Assembly: GCF_001458195.1 (NCBI RefSeq)
Contig: NZ_CYPU01000071.1
Location: forward strand, 1-64,000
DNA from: Ruegeria atlantica
GTDB lineage: Bacteria; Pseudomonadota; Alphaproteobacteria; Rhodobacterales; Rhodobacteraceae
Direction of reading: 5' to 3'
Length of the DNA stretch: 64,000 nucleotides
Shown: one piece after another, positions 25,462-34,191 of the stretch
Numbering within the stretch: the first letter of the stretch is position 1
Layout: every line of letters starts with the position of its first letter
Position numbers and translations under genes: made by a program
The notes under the pieces: generated by a model
What the model was told of the DNA's origin: nothing
The model's input: only the letters and a program-made list of their open reading frames with translations
Database searches by the model: none

Positions 25462-26805
25462 TTACGGATCAAAGATCAACGGCATCAGGTCCGACAATCT
25501 GGATGTAGGTTCGACCCAACCCAATATGGCCGCGCGGATCGCGTCCGCACGGTCTAAACCGACGACCGGCGCGGCAAACTCGGTGTACTTGGCGATCACA
25601 TCTCCCCTGCTGAGCGGGGCCTCCGGCCCGCCGCGCGCGTGAGTGTCGCCGGATTCGAACACACGCCCATCGGTCGATTTCAAGGTGACATCGGCCCACC
25701 GCCCCTGCGGGAAGCGTGCACTGTGGCGCGCATTTTCCAGAACGTGAATACGCGACACCAACTCTGCCACTGCCGGATCAGACAGACCCGCACCCGAGAT
25801 ATGTTCGACTCCGATCCGACCATGGATCGCCTGAACCGCCACAGCAAAAGGCAGAGAATACTGGGCCTGAGACGTGGTATTAGGCATCCCGCCATACAGG
25901 CAGGCCGCTTCTTGAAAACTGTTGATATGGATGGATCGGATCTGGTCGTGGGCTAGGTCATTCTCCATCATCACAGCCCGAACGCCATCAATTGCCGCAT
26001 GGGCCCAGCGACATATCGGATAAGGTTTTACGTATTGGTGTTCGACCTGCCAGAACTGACCCAAATCATCCCAGAACGACGCAACATCAGCATCTTCGAT
26101 TGTGATGGCCGGGGCGCCCGTGAAACCACGTTCGGCCAGAATCGCAGATGATATGCCAACCATCGCGCCCCAACCCGATCCGTCATGCAGCATCGTCGGA
26201 TTTGCAATCTCGCGCATCATCTGACTTCGAGGTCCGTGGTATTCCGCGATTCCCAATGCTTGTCGAAACTGGTCGGGCGTATGCCTGCGCATGCGCGCGG
26301 CCATGGCCACCACACCCAGTGCGTTCCACGCGCCGGACGTGTGATAATCGCTGACCGATGCGTGCAGCGACAGCCCCGCACGTCCCGCGATTTCATATCC
26401 TGTGACGACGGCAGCCAGGGCTTCGGGGCCGGACAAATCAGAGCAATACGCACCAAGTGAAACTAACGCAGGCAGGACGACGACACCGATATGCCCCTTA
26501 GTCGGGTTGTAGCCGTCATGCCCGTCCAAATTGTCGGTTTGTGTGGCTGCTGCGTAGGCAGCGCCCGCCATGCTGACGAGGCGGCCATCAAACATCATCG
26601 GAACGCTGAATGCCGCATCATTACTGGCATAGAGCAGCGAGGCAGTATCGCGCGCGATCACGCCGGCCTCCATCGGGCCGGAGGCGATCAGGATGCCCAT
26701 TGTGTCGAGCATCATCAGGGCGGCGGCCTCTTTCGCGCTTTCGGGCATCTCCTGCAGTGAAAGGTTCAGGGCAAAATCCGTGACCCGATCAAGCGTGCCG
26801 GTCAT
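25462..26805 (-). CDS. MmgE/PrpD family protein
   Basis: A 447-residue protein of the family that includes 2-methylcitrate dehydratase PrpD, cis-aconitate decarboxylase and iminodisuccinate epimerase. Signatures are TQTDNLDGHDGYNPTKGHIGVVVLPAL near 90-115, SDYHTSGAWNALGVVAMAARM, and VKPYPICRWAHAAIDGV. The substrate cannot be set from sequence; no other methylcitrate gene is near, so PrpD proper is unlikely. Its ATG overlaps the stop of the flavoprotein gene (26802-26805), which suggests a shared pathway. Confidence 0.9.
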   Translation of the reverse strand: MTGTLDRVTDFALNLSLQEMPESAKEAAALMMLDTMGILIASGPMEAGVIARDTASLLYASNDAAFSVPMMFDGRLVSMAGAAYAAATQTDNLDGHDGYNPTKGHIGVVVLPALVSLGAYCSDLSGPEALAAVVTGYEIAGRAGLSLHASVSDYHTSGAWNALGVVAMAARMRRHTPDQFRQALGIAEYHGPRSQMMREIANPTMLHDGSGWGAMVGISSAILAERGFTGAPAITIEDADVASFWDDLGQFWQVEHQYVKPYPICRWAHAAIDGVRAVMMENDLAHDQIRSIHINSFQEAACLYGGMPNTTSQAQYSLPFAVAVQAIHGRIGVEHISGAGLSDPAVAELVSRIHVLENARHSARFPQGRWADVTLKSTDGRVFESGDTHARGGPEAPLSRGDVIAKYTEFAAPVVGLDRADAIRAAILGWVEPTSRLSDLMPLIFDP

Positions 26806-29246
26806 TTGGCTACCTCAATCACCTTGGGTTGGACATCGCGCAGCCGGAGACCCGATGGATCAAAGGGCGGTTCGGTCAGGACTCTGGCTTTATGCGGTTT
26901 GCCGAGGATAAAGATTTCCACCATTTCCCCCGGCTTTACGACTGCCGGATTTGCATAGCCGATGGCCAGGGACTTGCCGACTGAATAGCCATAGGCCCCT
27001 GAGGTCACACGTCCGACCGGTTCGCCATCTGGTGTAAAGATAGGTTCGCCACCGGACGCGTCAGCATTCGTCACCTCGACCTCAAAAATCGACAGAACCT
27101 CGCGCGCAGCGTTGTCCTTGATCTGCACATAGGCGTCTTTGTGCAGGAAGTCCTTGTCCAGCTTGATCAGACCTGCCAGCCCGACTTCCTGCGGCCAGTA
27201 TTCCTGAGAATACTCGCGGCCCCACGAGCCATAGCCCTTCTCGATCCGCAGTGATCCCAACGCGCGGCCGCCCACTGGACCACCGTTGCACTCGTTCGCA
27301 GTCTTAATAAGCGCGGAATAGAGCCTGATCTGATCTTCTTCCGCGCAGTGCAACTCCCACCCCAAATCACCGGTAAAGCTGACACGGATCGCCAGGCAGG
27401 TCACGCCCGCAACCTCGATCGTGGCCGAGCGCATGAATCGGAACGCCTCGTTCGTCAAATCCGCATTGGTCAGCCGCTGCAGCAGGTCACGCGATTTGGG
27501 CCCTGCGACGTTGAAGCCCGCAATCCGGCCCGTCGCCACCTCGAACGTGGTGCCTTCGGGCAGGTCGATCATGTTGAAGAACCGCTGATGATAGCGCTCG
27601 GCCATACCCGAGCCGATCATCATGTATTCGTCCTCGGCCACCTTGGTGATGGTAAAGTCGCCGGCCACCCCCCCGCGCACCGAGATCAGCGGCGTCAGGC
27701 AGGACCGCCCGACCACGGTCGGCACCCGGTTGGCAACCAGCTTGTCCAGCCACTCATTGGCACCCGGGCCCTTAATGACGTAGTTGGCAAAGTTCGAAAT
27801 GTCGATTACGCCAACGTTTTCGCGCAGCATCTTGACCTCTTGCCCAACCGGTTCCCACCAGTTCTGGCGCGTGAACCCGTTTGTCTCGGTGGTGCCGGGC
27901 TGATCGGCAAACCAAAGCGGGTGTTCCCAGCCGCAGTTCAGACCAAAGACGCAGCCCATGTCCTTTTGCATCTCATACGCCGGGCGCACGCAGGCCGGGC
28001 GGCCAGCGCTGCGTTCCTCGTTCGGGAAATGGATGGCGAACCGGTGAGTATACTGGTCCTCGACCCGCGCCTTGGTGAATTTCTTGTCCGCCCAGTCGCC
28101 AAATCGGGCCAGATCCCATGCGAACATGTCGTATTGAGGCTCACCCTCGATCATCCACTGCGCCGCCAGCAGACCCAATCCACCCGACTGCGAAAAGCCC
28201 GGGATCAGACCACCGCAGAGGAAATAGTTCTTCAACTCGGGAACCGGGCCCCACAGGGCGGAACTGTCCGGGGACCAGATCATTGGGCCGTTGATTACCC
28301 GTTTCACACCAGCCGTCGCCGCGGCGGGCACGCGCTCAGTTGCGCGGATCACGTTCTCCATGATCCGGTCCAGATCGTCTGGGAACAGATCATGGGCGAA
28401 GTCCAGCGGCGTGCCCTCTTCGGCCCAGAACTTCATATCCTTTTCATAGGCCCCGATCAGCAGCCCGTTGCCTTCTTGTCGGAAATAGTACTCGCCGTCC
28501 CGATCGGCGATCGACGGTAAACGGCGGCCGAGATTTGCTACCTCATCAATGGAATCAGTCACGAAATACTGGTGTTCGGTCGGTTGCAACGGCAGAGTCA
28601 AACCCGCCAATGCCGCTACTTCGCGGCCCCAAAGACCTGCGGCATTCACAACCCATTGCGTATGGATGTCGCCCTTTTCGGTACGCACGATCCATGACCC
28701 ATCTGGCTGCTGATCAGTGCCTAACACGGGGCAAAACCGCTCAATCGTTGCACCCATTGCCCGCGCACCTGCGGCATAGGCGTGCGGCACACCGGATGGA
28801 TCCACGTTGCCACCATCGGGTTCAAACATAATGCAGCGGATATCGTCGAACTGCGCCAGCGGGTGCAGTTCCTTCGCCTGCTCCCGGCTTACCTCGTAGA
28901 AATTCAGGCCATAGAACCGAGCCTTGGCCTCTTGCAAACGCAACTGGTGTTCGCGGTTTTCAGTCTGGGCCAGATACAGCGATCCGGGTTGGAAGACACC
29001 GCAGCTTTGGCCTGTCTCCTGTTCCAGCTCTTTATACAGGTTCATAGTGTAATGCTGAATGCGGGTGATGTTGTTGTTGTCGTGTAGCCCGTGGATATTG
29101 GCCGCTGCGTGCCAGGTTGATCCGCTGGTCAGTTCATCCCGCTCAAGCAGGACAACGTCCCGCCAACCGAGTTTGGCCAAATGGTACAGGATCGAACAGC
29201 CTGCCAATCCTCCGCCGATGACTACGGCCTGTGCATGCGTTTTCAC
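26802..29246 (-). CDS. Dimethylglycine/sarcosine dehydrogenase-like FAD protein with GcvT domain
   Basis: An 814-residue two-part enzyme. The N-terminal half is a DAO-type FAD domain (AVVIGGGLAGCSILYHLAKLGW, SGSTWHAAANIHGL, the latter holding the His that carries covalent FAD in this family); the C-terminal half is a GcvT-like tetrahydrofolate domain (GDFTITKVAEDEYMMIGSG, VSFTGDLGWELH, LRIEKGYGSWGREYS). Such enzymes demethylate dimethylglycine or sarcosine, passing the one-carbon unit to folate. Start is a GTG at 29246 with GGGAGA upstream. With betB alongside, a role in choline/betaine breakdown is likely. Confidence 0.9.
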   Translation of the reverse strand: MKTHAQAVVIGGGLAGCSILYHLAKLGWRDVVLLERDELTSGSTWHAAANIHGLHDNNNITRIQHYTMNLYKELEQETGQSCGVFQPGSLYLAQTENREHQLRLQEAKARFYGLNFYEVSREQAKELHPLAQFDDIRCIMFEPDGGNVDPSGVPHAYAAGARAMGATIERFCPVLGTDQQPDGSWIVRTEKGDIHTQWVVNAAGLWGREVAALAGLTLPLQPTEHQYFVTDSIDEVANLGRRLPSIADRDGEYYFRQEGNGLLIGAYEKDMKFWAEEGTPLDFAHDLFPDDLDRIMENVIRATERVPAAATAGVKRVINGPMIWSPDSSALWGPVPELKNYFLCGGLIPGFSQSGGLGLLAAQWMIEGEPQYDMFAWDLARFGDWADKKFTKARVEDQYTHRFAIHFPNEERSAGRPACVRPAYEMQKDMGCVFGLNCGWEHPLWFADQPGTTETNGFTRQNWWEPVGQEVKMLRENVGVIDISNFANYVIKGPGANEWLDKLVANRVPTVVGRSCLTPLISVRGGVAGDFTITKVAEDEYMMIGSGMAERYHQRFFNMIDLPEGTTFEVATGRIAGFNVAGPKSRDLLQRLTNADLTNEAFRFMRSATIEVAGVTCLAIRVSFTGDLGWELHCAEEDQIRLYSALIKTANECNGGPVGGRALGSLRIEKGYGSWGREYSQEYWPQEVGLAGLIKLDKDFLHKDAYVQIKDNAAREVLSIFEVEVTNADASGGEPIFTPDGEPVGRVTSGAYGYSVGKSLAIGYANPAVVKPGEMVEIFILGKPHKARVLTEPPFDPSGLRLRDVQPKVIEVAK

Positions 29247-29298
29247 GAACTTGATCTCCCACCGACGGAGCCGAAAACGGCACCCTTTGTAGGAAGTC

Positions 29299-29357
29299 AG
29301 CCACATGTCGTATGTGGCTTATGCTCTGTTCCCGACGCGAAATGTCGGGAACAGAGC
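29299..29357. terminator. Two adjacent hairpins between betB and the FAD protein gene
   Basis: AGCCACAT/ATGTGGCT (29299-29319, 8-bp stem) and GCTCTGTTCCCGAC/GTCGGGAACAGAGC (29323-29357, perfect 14-bp stem, 7-nt loop) lie in a row. Both genes run leftward, so a full terminator here would split them. Neither has a T run on the minus strand, so partial termination or mRNA processing is more likely. Confidence 0.5.
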
Positions 29358-29375
29358 TTGAATGGCCGGTTTTGA

Positions 29376-30830
29376 TTAGTAAGGCGCTTCGACGTCGTTC
29401 ATCGAAACGTAGACCGTCTTCATTTCGCTGAAGTGGTTGATCGCCAGCTTCGAGTTTTCGCGCCCAACGCCCGACATCTTGGACCCGCCAAACGGGGCCT
29501 CGACCGGAGCCAGATTATAGGTGTTGATATAGCATGTGCCCGCCTCGAACCCGGCCACAATGCGGTGCGCGCGGGTCAGGTCGTTGGTGAAGACACCCGC
29601 GGCCAGACCAAACTCGGTGTCGTTGGCGCGGGCCATCACCTCTTCTTCGGTATCGAAATCCAGTACGGACATGACAGGGCCAAAGATTTCTTCGCGCGCA
29701 ATGGCCATATCGTCCGTCACATCCGCAAACACAGTGGGCTGCATGTAGAAGCCGTCACCGTCGATCCGCTCACCACCAAATACCAGACGTGCACCTTCGG
29801 CTTTGCCCTTTTCAACATAGCTCAACGCGATGTTCATCTGGTTTTCACTGACCATCGGGCCAAAGTTGACATCCTCATCCAGCGGATCGCCAATTTTAGC
29901 GGTGGCCAGACGTTCCGAGAGACGGTTCAGGAACGCCTCTTTGACGCCTTTCTGCACAAAGACACGGGTGCCGTTCGAACAGACCTGACCCGAGGAATAG
30001 AAGTTGCCCAGGATCGCACCCGAAACAGCGTTTTCTATATCGGCGTCGTCGAACACGATCATCGGGGACTTGCCGCCCAGTTCCATCGTCACGTGTTTCA
30101 TGCCATCAGCGGCCGCGGCATAGACCTTGCGACCGGTCGGCACAGAGCCGGTAAGCGACACTTTGGCCACGCGCGGGTCAGTCACAAGCGATGCACCCAC
30201 GTCGCCATAACCCTGAACCACGTTGTAAATACCTTTGGGCGCGCCAGCCTCGATCAGGATCTCGGCCACTTTCAGCGCCGACAAAGGCGTGGTTTCCGAG
30301 GGCTTGAAGACCATCGTATTGCCGCAGGCCAGTGCAGGGGCCCCTTTCCAGCAGGCGATCTGAGTTGGGTAATTCCATGCGCCGATACCAATACAAACAC
30401 CCAGCGCCTCGCGAATAGTGTAAACAAAGTCACCACCACCAAGCGGAATGTGCTCGCCCGTCAATGACGCGGCCAACCCACCAAAATATTCCAGCGCATC
30501 CGCCCCCGATGTCGCATCTGCAACAAGCGTTTCCTGCAAGGGTTTACCTGTATCATGAGTTTCAAGGACCGAAAGCTCGTGGTTGCGGTCTCGCATGATA
30601 TCTGATGCCCGTCTCAGGATGCGACCACGCTCGGTCCCGGACATTGCCGCCCACTCTGCCTGAGCGTTTTTGGCACTTGTTAGAGCCTGATCTACAATAT
30701 CCGGCGTGGCAGAGTGCAGCCGGGCGATGGTTTCACCGGTGGCTGGGTAGATCACGTCGATAGGGGCGCCGTTGGTATCTTCGACGTATACGCCGTTGAT
30801 GAAATGGCTCGCTTTGGGCTGAAACTTCAT
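29376..30830 (-). CDS. betB: Betaine aldehyde dehydrogenase
   Basis: A 484-residue aldehyde dehydrogenase with BetB hallmarks: [53 protein letters not shown], the catalytic Glu in MELGGKSP and Cys in [13 protein letters not shown]. It oxidises betaine aldehyde to glycine betaine with NAD+. GAAGGAAA precedes the ATG, and a perfect dyad resembling the BetI operator lies 41 bp upstream. betA, betI and choline transporters are not in the window. Confidence 0.95.
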   Translation of the reverse strand: MKFQPKASHFINGVYVEDTNGAPIDVIYPATGETIARLHSATPDIVDQALTSAKNAQAEWAAMSGTERGRILRRASDIMRDRNHELSVLETHDTGKPLQETLVADATSGADALEYFGGLAASLTGEHIPLGGGDFVYTIREALGVCIGIGAWNYPTQIACWKGAPALACGNTMVFKPSETTPLSALKVAEILIEAGAPKGIYNVVQGYGDVGASLVTDPRVAKVSLTGSVPTGRKVYAAAADGMKHVTMELGGKSPMIVFDDADIENAVSGAILGNFYSSGQVCSNGTRVFVQKGVKEAFLNRLSERLATAKIGDPLDEDVNFGPMVSENQMNIALSYVEKGKAEGARLVFGGERIDGDGFYMQPTVFADVTDDMAIAREEIFGPVMSVLDFDTEEEVMARANDTEFGLAAGVFTNDLTRAHRIVAGFEAGTCYINTYNLAPVEAPFGGSKMSGVGRENSKLAINHFSEMKTVYVSMNDVEAPY

Positions 30831-30870
30831 GCCGATTTCCTTCTCAGAAGTCCTTTCTTCCGCGTCTATA

Positions 30871-30896
30871 TTTTATTGACTGACCAGTCAATAAAA
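30871..30896. promoter_or_regulatory. BetI-like operator upstream of betB
   Basis: A perfect 12-bp dyad with a 2-bp centre: arms TTTTATTGACTG and CAGTCAATAAAA around AC. The core TTGACTGACCAGTCAA fits the TetR-family regulator BetI, which represses betaine synthesis genes until choline is present. No betI is nearby, so control would come from elsewhere in the genome. AT-rich flanks could hold the promoter. Confidence 0.8.
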
Positions 30897-30994
30897 GCAA
30901 TTCACGGCGGACTCCCGCTGATGTGAATCGGTCCCCTCTTGAATAAAATGCTTAATGTTCCATTTATGTTCTACATAGTCAGAGGAACAATCCG

Positions 30995-31324
30995 ATGTCT
31001 TACCACGCCCGCAACCCGGCCATGGATGGCCCATCGAACGACTATCACCTGTTGCCCGTCACAGACCGGCAAATGCGATACGCTCGTGCAATTGCCCAGC
31101 AGTCGGCCTTGGAAATCCCGGTCGAGGCACAACGGGATCGCAAGTCGATGTCTGCCTGGATTTCGGCGCACAAGCCAGCCGATCCATCGCCCTTTGCGGA
31201 CTATCCATCCGGCAAGCAGGTTGCCTTTGCCGAACGCATTTCCCGTAGCAAGCGCAGGCCTATCCCGTCAGAGTGTTTCCACGACAAACAGATGATGTCC
31301 CGCTGGATTGATCAGAACAAATGA
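30995..31324 (+). CDS. Small two-repeat protein of unknown function
   Basis: A 109-residue basic protein. It contains two related segments of about 40 residues: PVTDRQMRYARAIA..EIPVEAQRDRKSMSAWISAHK (about 22-61) and YPSGKQVAFAERIS..PIPSECFHDKQMMSRWIDQNK (about 70-109). The T/S-x-x-Q-x-x-(Y/F)A-x-x-I pattern recalls small helical modules attached to some primases and topoisomerases, so nucleic-acid contact is possible but unproven. AGAGGAA at 30980-30986 supports the ATG at 30995; the competing frame 30939-31295 lacks these features. Confidence 0.75.
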   Translation: MSYHARNPAMDGPSNDYHLLPVTDRQMRYARAIAQQSALEIPVEAQRDRKSMSAWISAHKPADPSPFADYPSGKQVAFAERISRSKRRPIPSECFHDKQMMSRWIDQNK

Positions 31325-31331
31325 TGGCCGT

Positions 31332-31832
31332 CTAATGTTTATGGTGGCGGGTATATAGCGCAACCGTAGCAGCAACAAACATACCCAAGAGGATGTAGCC
31401 GGTAACAGCCTCAGCGACGGCCAGCCCGCGACATAAACCTGTTGGGATCATGTCGCCATATCCCACAGTGGTGAAGGTGACGTAGGAAAAATACAGAAAA
31501 TCGGCTGGAGCATCTGCACCGACCACGCAATTGTCGGCGTAGCCGAACGCGCCATACGCCGCCGCGAACAAGAACGGCACGACCTGAATGAAGGACACAC
31601 CCATCAGAAACAAGCGTCGATGCGGCAGTTTCACCTGTGTCATGTAGTACCAGGATTGCGATGTGACCCAAACCACCAGGCAGACCGACACAATAGTACC
31701 AATGGTTTCGCCTGCGGCCGCCTCACTCAGGCGCGACAGACCATACCACGCGAAAAAACTGGCAATAACCAGTCCAACCGCTGCGATAAGCGTCGATTTC
31801 CACTCTTCCAGTGTTGTAGGTTCGCGGTGCAT
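31332..31832 (-). CDS. Potassium channel family protein
   Basis: A 166-residue membrane protein with about three hydrophobic segments before the pore and one after. The pore loop contains the K+ selectivity filter TTVGYGDMIP near 118-127, followed by the inner helix GLAVAEAVTGYILLGMFVAATVALY. There is no RCK domain, so it is a simple two-pore-helix-type channel with added N-terminal helices. It converges on the two-repeat gene with a seven-base gap. Confidence 0.9.
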   Translation of the reverse strand: MHREPTTLEEWKSTLIAAVGLVIASFFAWYGLSRLSEAAAGETIGTIVSVCLVVWVTSQSWYYMTQVKLPHRRLFLMGVSFIQVVPFLFAAAYGAFGYADNCVVGADAPADFLYFSYVTFTTVGYGDMIPTGLCRGLAVAEAVTGYILLGMFVAATVALYTRHHKH

Positions 31833-31908
31833 AAAACTTCCGATGGCCTAGGTTTTTCCACGATCATCAGGGTTCCGGCCTGTACCCGCAACCTTAATCA
31901 TTCACCCA

Positions 31909-32814
31909 TCATTCAATGCCTAGGTGTTCCTGCCCGCGCTGACGTGACAGCAGGATCTGTTTCTGACGTTCCCTGAAACGCGTCTTGTCCGCATCCGAAG
32001 TCTCATTGATGCACCGATGGCAGGACACGCCGTGCTCGTATTCCAGGCGCTTCATATCCTCTGGCAGGATCGGGCGGCGACAGCCGTGGCACAGGTTGTG
32101 CGGCCCTTCGACCAGCCCATGCCCAACCGAGACGCGATTGTCGAAGACAAAGCACTCACCCTGCCAGCTGCTGTCCTCAGCGGGCATCTCTTCGAGATAC
32201 CGCAGGATGCCGCCTTTCAGGTGATACACATCCTCGACCCCCTGCCCCAGCAGGTAATTGGTGGATTTCTCACAACGGATACCGCCGGTGCAGAACATGG
32301 CGACCCGCTTGTTATGAAAGCGGTCTTTGTTTCCTTCCCACCAGGCCGGGAAATCACGGAAACTGCCTGTTTCAGGGTCTACCGCGCCCTCAAACGTACC
32401 AATTGCCACCTCGTAGTCATTGCGTGTGTCGATCACGACCACATCGTCAGACCGGATCAGATCGTTCCAGTCCTCGGGCTCGACATAATTGCCGACACGG
32501 GCAAGCGGATCGACGTCCGGCTGGCCCATAGTCACGATCTCTTTTTTCAGACGCACCTTCATTTTGCCAAAGGGCGGGTGATCGGATGTGGCCTCTTTCC
32601 ACTCAAGATCCGCACACCCGGGCAGAGCCTTAATGTGGGCCAACACCGTATCGATCCCACTACGCGGGCCGGCGATGGTTCCGTTGATCCCCTCGGCGGC
32701 CAGCAACAAGGTGCCCTTGACTGACTGCGCGCGGCACAGGTCCAGCAGCGGGTCGCGCAGGGCTAAGTGATCCGAAAAACGAGTGAAGTGATAGAGAGCA
32801 GCGATCGTATACAT
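31909..32814 (-). CDS. trhO: tRNA uridine(34) hydroxylase TrhO (rhodanese-like)
   Basis: A 301-residue protein of the YceA/UPF0176 family. The rhodanese loop is CTGGIRCEKSTNYLLGQG, near 174-190, after VVIDTRNDYEVAIGTFEGAVDPETGSFRDFPAWW. The C-terminal zinc-type Cys set CHGCRRPI..VSCHRCI is also typical. TrhO hydroxylates U34 of some tRNAs as the first step to cmo5U/mcmo5U. Confidence 0.95.
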   Translation of the reverse strand: MYTIAALYHFTRFSDHLALRDPLLDLCRAQSVKGTLLLAAEGINGTIAGPRSGIDTVLAHIKALPGCADLEWKEATSDHPPFGKMKVRLKKEIVTMGQPDVDPLARVGNYVEPEDWNDLIRSDDVVVIDTRNDYEVAIGTFEGAVDPETGSFRDFPAWWEGNKDRFHNKRVAMFCTGGIRCEKSTNYLLGQGVEDVYHLKGGILRYLEEMPAEDSSWQGECFVFDNRVSVGHGLVEGPHNLCHGCRRPILPEDMKRLEYEHGVSCHRCINETSDADKTRFRERQKQILLSRQRGQEHLGIE

Positions 32815-32911
32815 GCGCGCGGTCTAAACCCGCTGGGCCAGAGTCGCAAGGGACTGGATTGACGCCCCCCGCCCTGCCCCCTACCGATAGGACAATGCGA
32901 GGAGATTCCCG

Positions 32912-33505
32912 ATGGCCCATGCCCTAATTGTAATCGACGTTCAGAACGATTTCTGCCCCGGTGGTGCGCTGGCGGTGCCCGGAGGTCACGAGATCGTGGA
33001 CCCCATCAACACTATGATGGCCGAGTTCGACGCCGTGATCCTGACGCAGGATTGGCACCCGGCGGGACATTCGTCCTTTGCCAGCGAGCACGACGGCAAA
33101 GCCCCCTTGGACATGACCGAAATGCATTATGGGCCGCAGGTCTTGTGGCCGGATCACTGTGTGCAGGGCACCGACGGTGCGGAATTCCATCCGGATCTGA
33201 ATACCCATGCTGACCTTGTCATTCGCAAAGGCTTTCGGCGTAGCATTGATAGCTATTCCGCATTTTTCGAGAACGACCAAAAGACTCCGACCGGCTTGGA
33301 AGGTTACTTGAAATCACGAGGCATCACCAAACTGACCCTGGTTGGGCTGGCCACAGATTTCTGTGTTCATTTTTCAGCCGTTGACGCAGCCCGGCTGGGT
33401 TTTGACGTCACGGTCCGAATGGACGCATGTCGGGCGATTGACCTCGATGGGTCGCTGGCGGCCGCAGAAACGGCCATGCGAGCGGCTGGTGTTACGCTCG
33501 CCTAA
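32912..33505 (+). CDS. pncA: Nicotinamidase
   Basis: A 197-residue cysteine hydrolase. The triad is D9 in IVIDVQNDF, Lys in VIRKGF, and Cys in GLATDFCVHFSA; metal ligands are in QDWHPAGHSSF. It converts nicotinamide to nicotinate for NAD salvage, matching pncB about 690 bp downstream on the same strand. The ATG at 32912 has GAGGAG eight bases upstream. Confidence 0.96.
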   Translation: MAHALIVIDVQNDFCPGGALAVPGGHEIVDPINTMMAEFDAVILTQDWHPAGHSSFASEHDGKAPLDMTEMHYGPQVLWPDHCVQGTDGAEFHPDLNTHADLVIRKGFRRSIDSYSAFFENDQKTPTGLEGYLKSRGITKLTLVGLATDFCVHFSAVDAARLGFDVTVRMDACRAIDLDGSLAAAETAMRAAGVTLA

Positions 33506-34026
33506 GGTGTTGCCCCGGCAGCAGCGAGATATCTGAGAACGGCAAACAAAATCACCGCCAGACCCAGGGCAAAACCAATCCGTCCGTGGATCGAGCGCCG
33601 CTCCGGTGTCGCGGGTGATTTATAGCGTGGATTCGGCGTCCAATCGGCAACTTGTCGGCGTTGACCGACGCGCGGCTTCGCGGTCTTTACATCATACAGG
33701 AATTGATGAAAATCGAACTCGCCGCAATATTCGCCCCTGATCCCAGCTGCCCGAATATTAGTGAACAACGCGCGCAAAATCCGTTCGCGTTCGGCCACAT
33801 CTCCCTCGGCGAAATACCCGTGCGACATACCACTTTTGGTTGAATCCAGATCGAACCCAGCATTTTGGAAAATCTTGCGAATCTTAGGTGACGCCGCCCT
33901 GAGCGCGTCGGCCGTTTTCACTTTACGGAATCGGGCACGCGCGACGGACATGTCCAATCGCTCAGAACCGGCGTCATCTTCCAATTCTTCGTTAACAACG
34001 ATGTCAAAATCGTACTCGAGAACCAT
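33502..34026 (-). CDS. C-terminally anchored protein of unknown function
   Basis: A 174-residue protein whose only hydrophobic stretch is at the C terminus (RIGFALGLAVILFAVLRYLAAAG, about 148-170), so it is likely tail-anchored with the rest in the cytoplasm. The body is polar and charged, with no recognised domain. It converges on pncA with a four-base overlap and its start faces away from pncB across a 165-bp gap. Confidence 0.72.
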   Translation of the reverse strand: MVLEYDFDIVVNEELEDDAGSERLDMSVARARFRKVKTADALRAASPKIRKIFQNAGFDLDSTKSGMSHGYFAEGDVAERERILRALFTNIRAAGIRGEYCGEFDFHQFLYDVKTAKPRVGQRRQVADWTPNPRYKSPATPERRSIHGRIGFALGLAVILFAVLRYLAAAGATP

Positions 34027-34191
34027 TCACCAAACTAACCTCGTTCAACCATCCCTCTCTTTTCACTAAACTGTGAAAAGATCACACAATATGCTCGCAA
34101 TGTGACCTGACCTTGTCATTGTCATCATTCTAGCGACTCTTGCCATTCCACGCACCGATTGATCTAACAACGGAAATCGCAGGAGTTCCCC

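Noticed and set aside
25197-25472. 91-codon minus-strand ORF
   Set aside because: Runs through the large palindrome and overlaps the start of the real gene region; no family resemblance.
27348-28520. 390-codon plus-strand ORF
   Set aside because: Antisense to the dimethylglycine-dehydrogenase-like gene, with Arg/His/Gln-rich translation typical of a shadow frame.
30939-31295. 118-codon plus-strand ORF overlapping the two-repeat gene
   Set aside because: The frame starting at 30995 has a good ribosome site and internal repeat structure; this one has neither.
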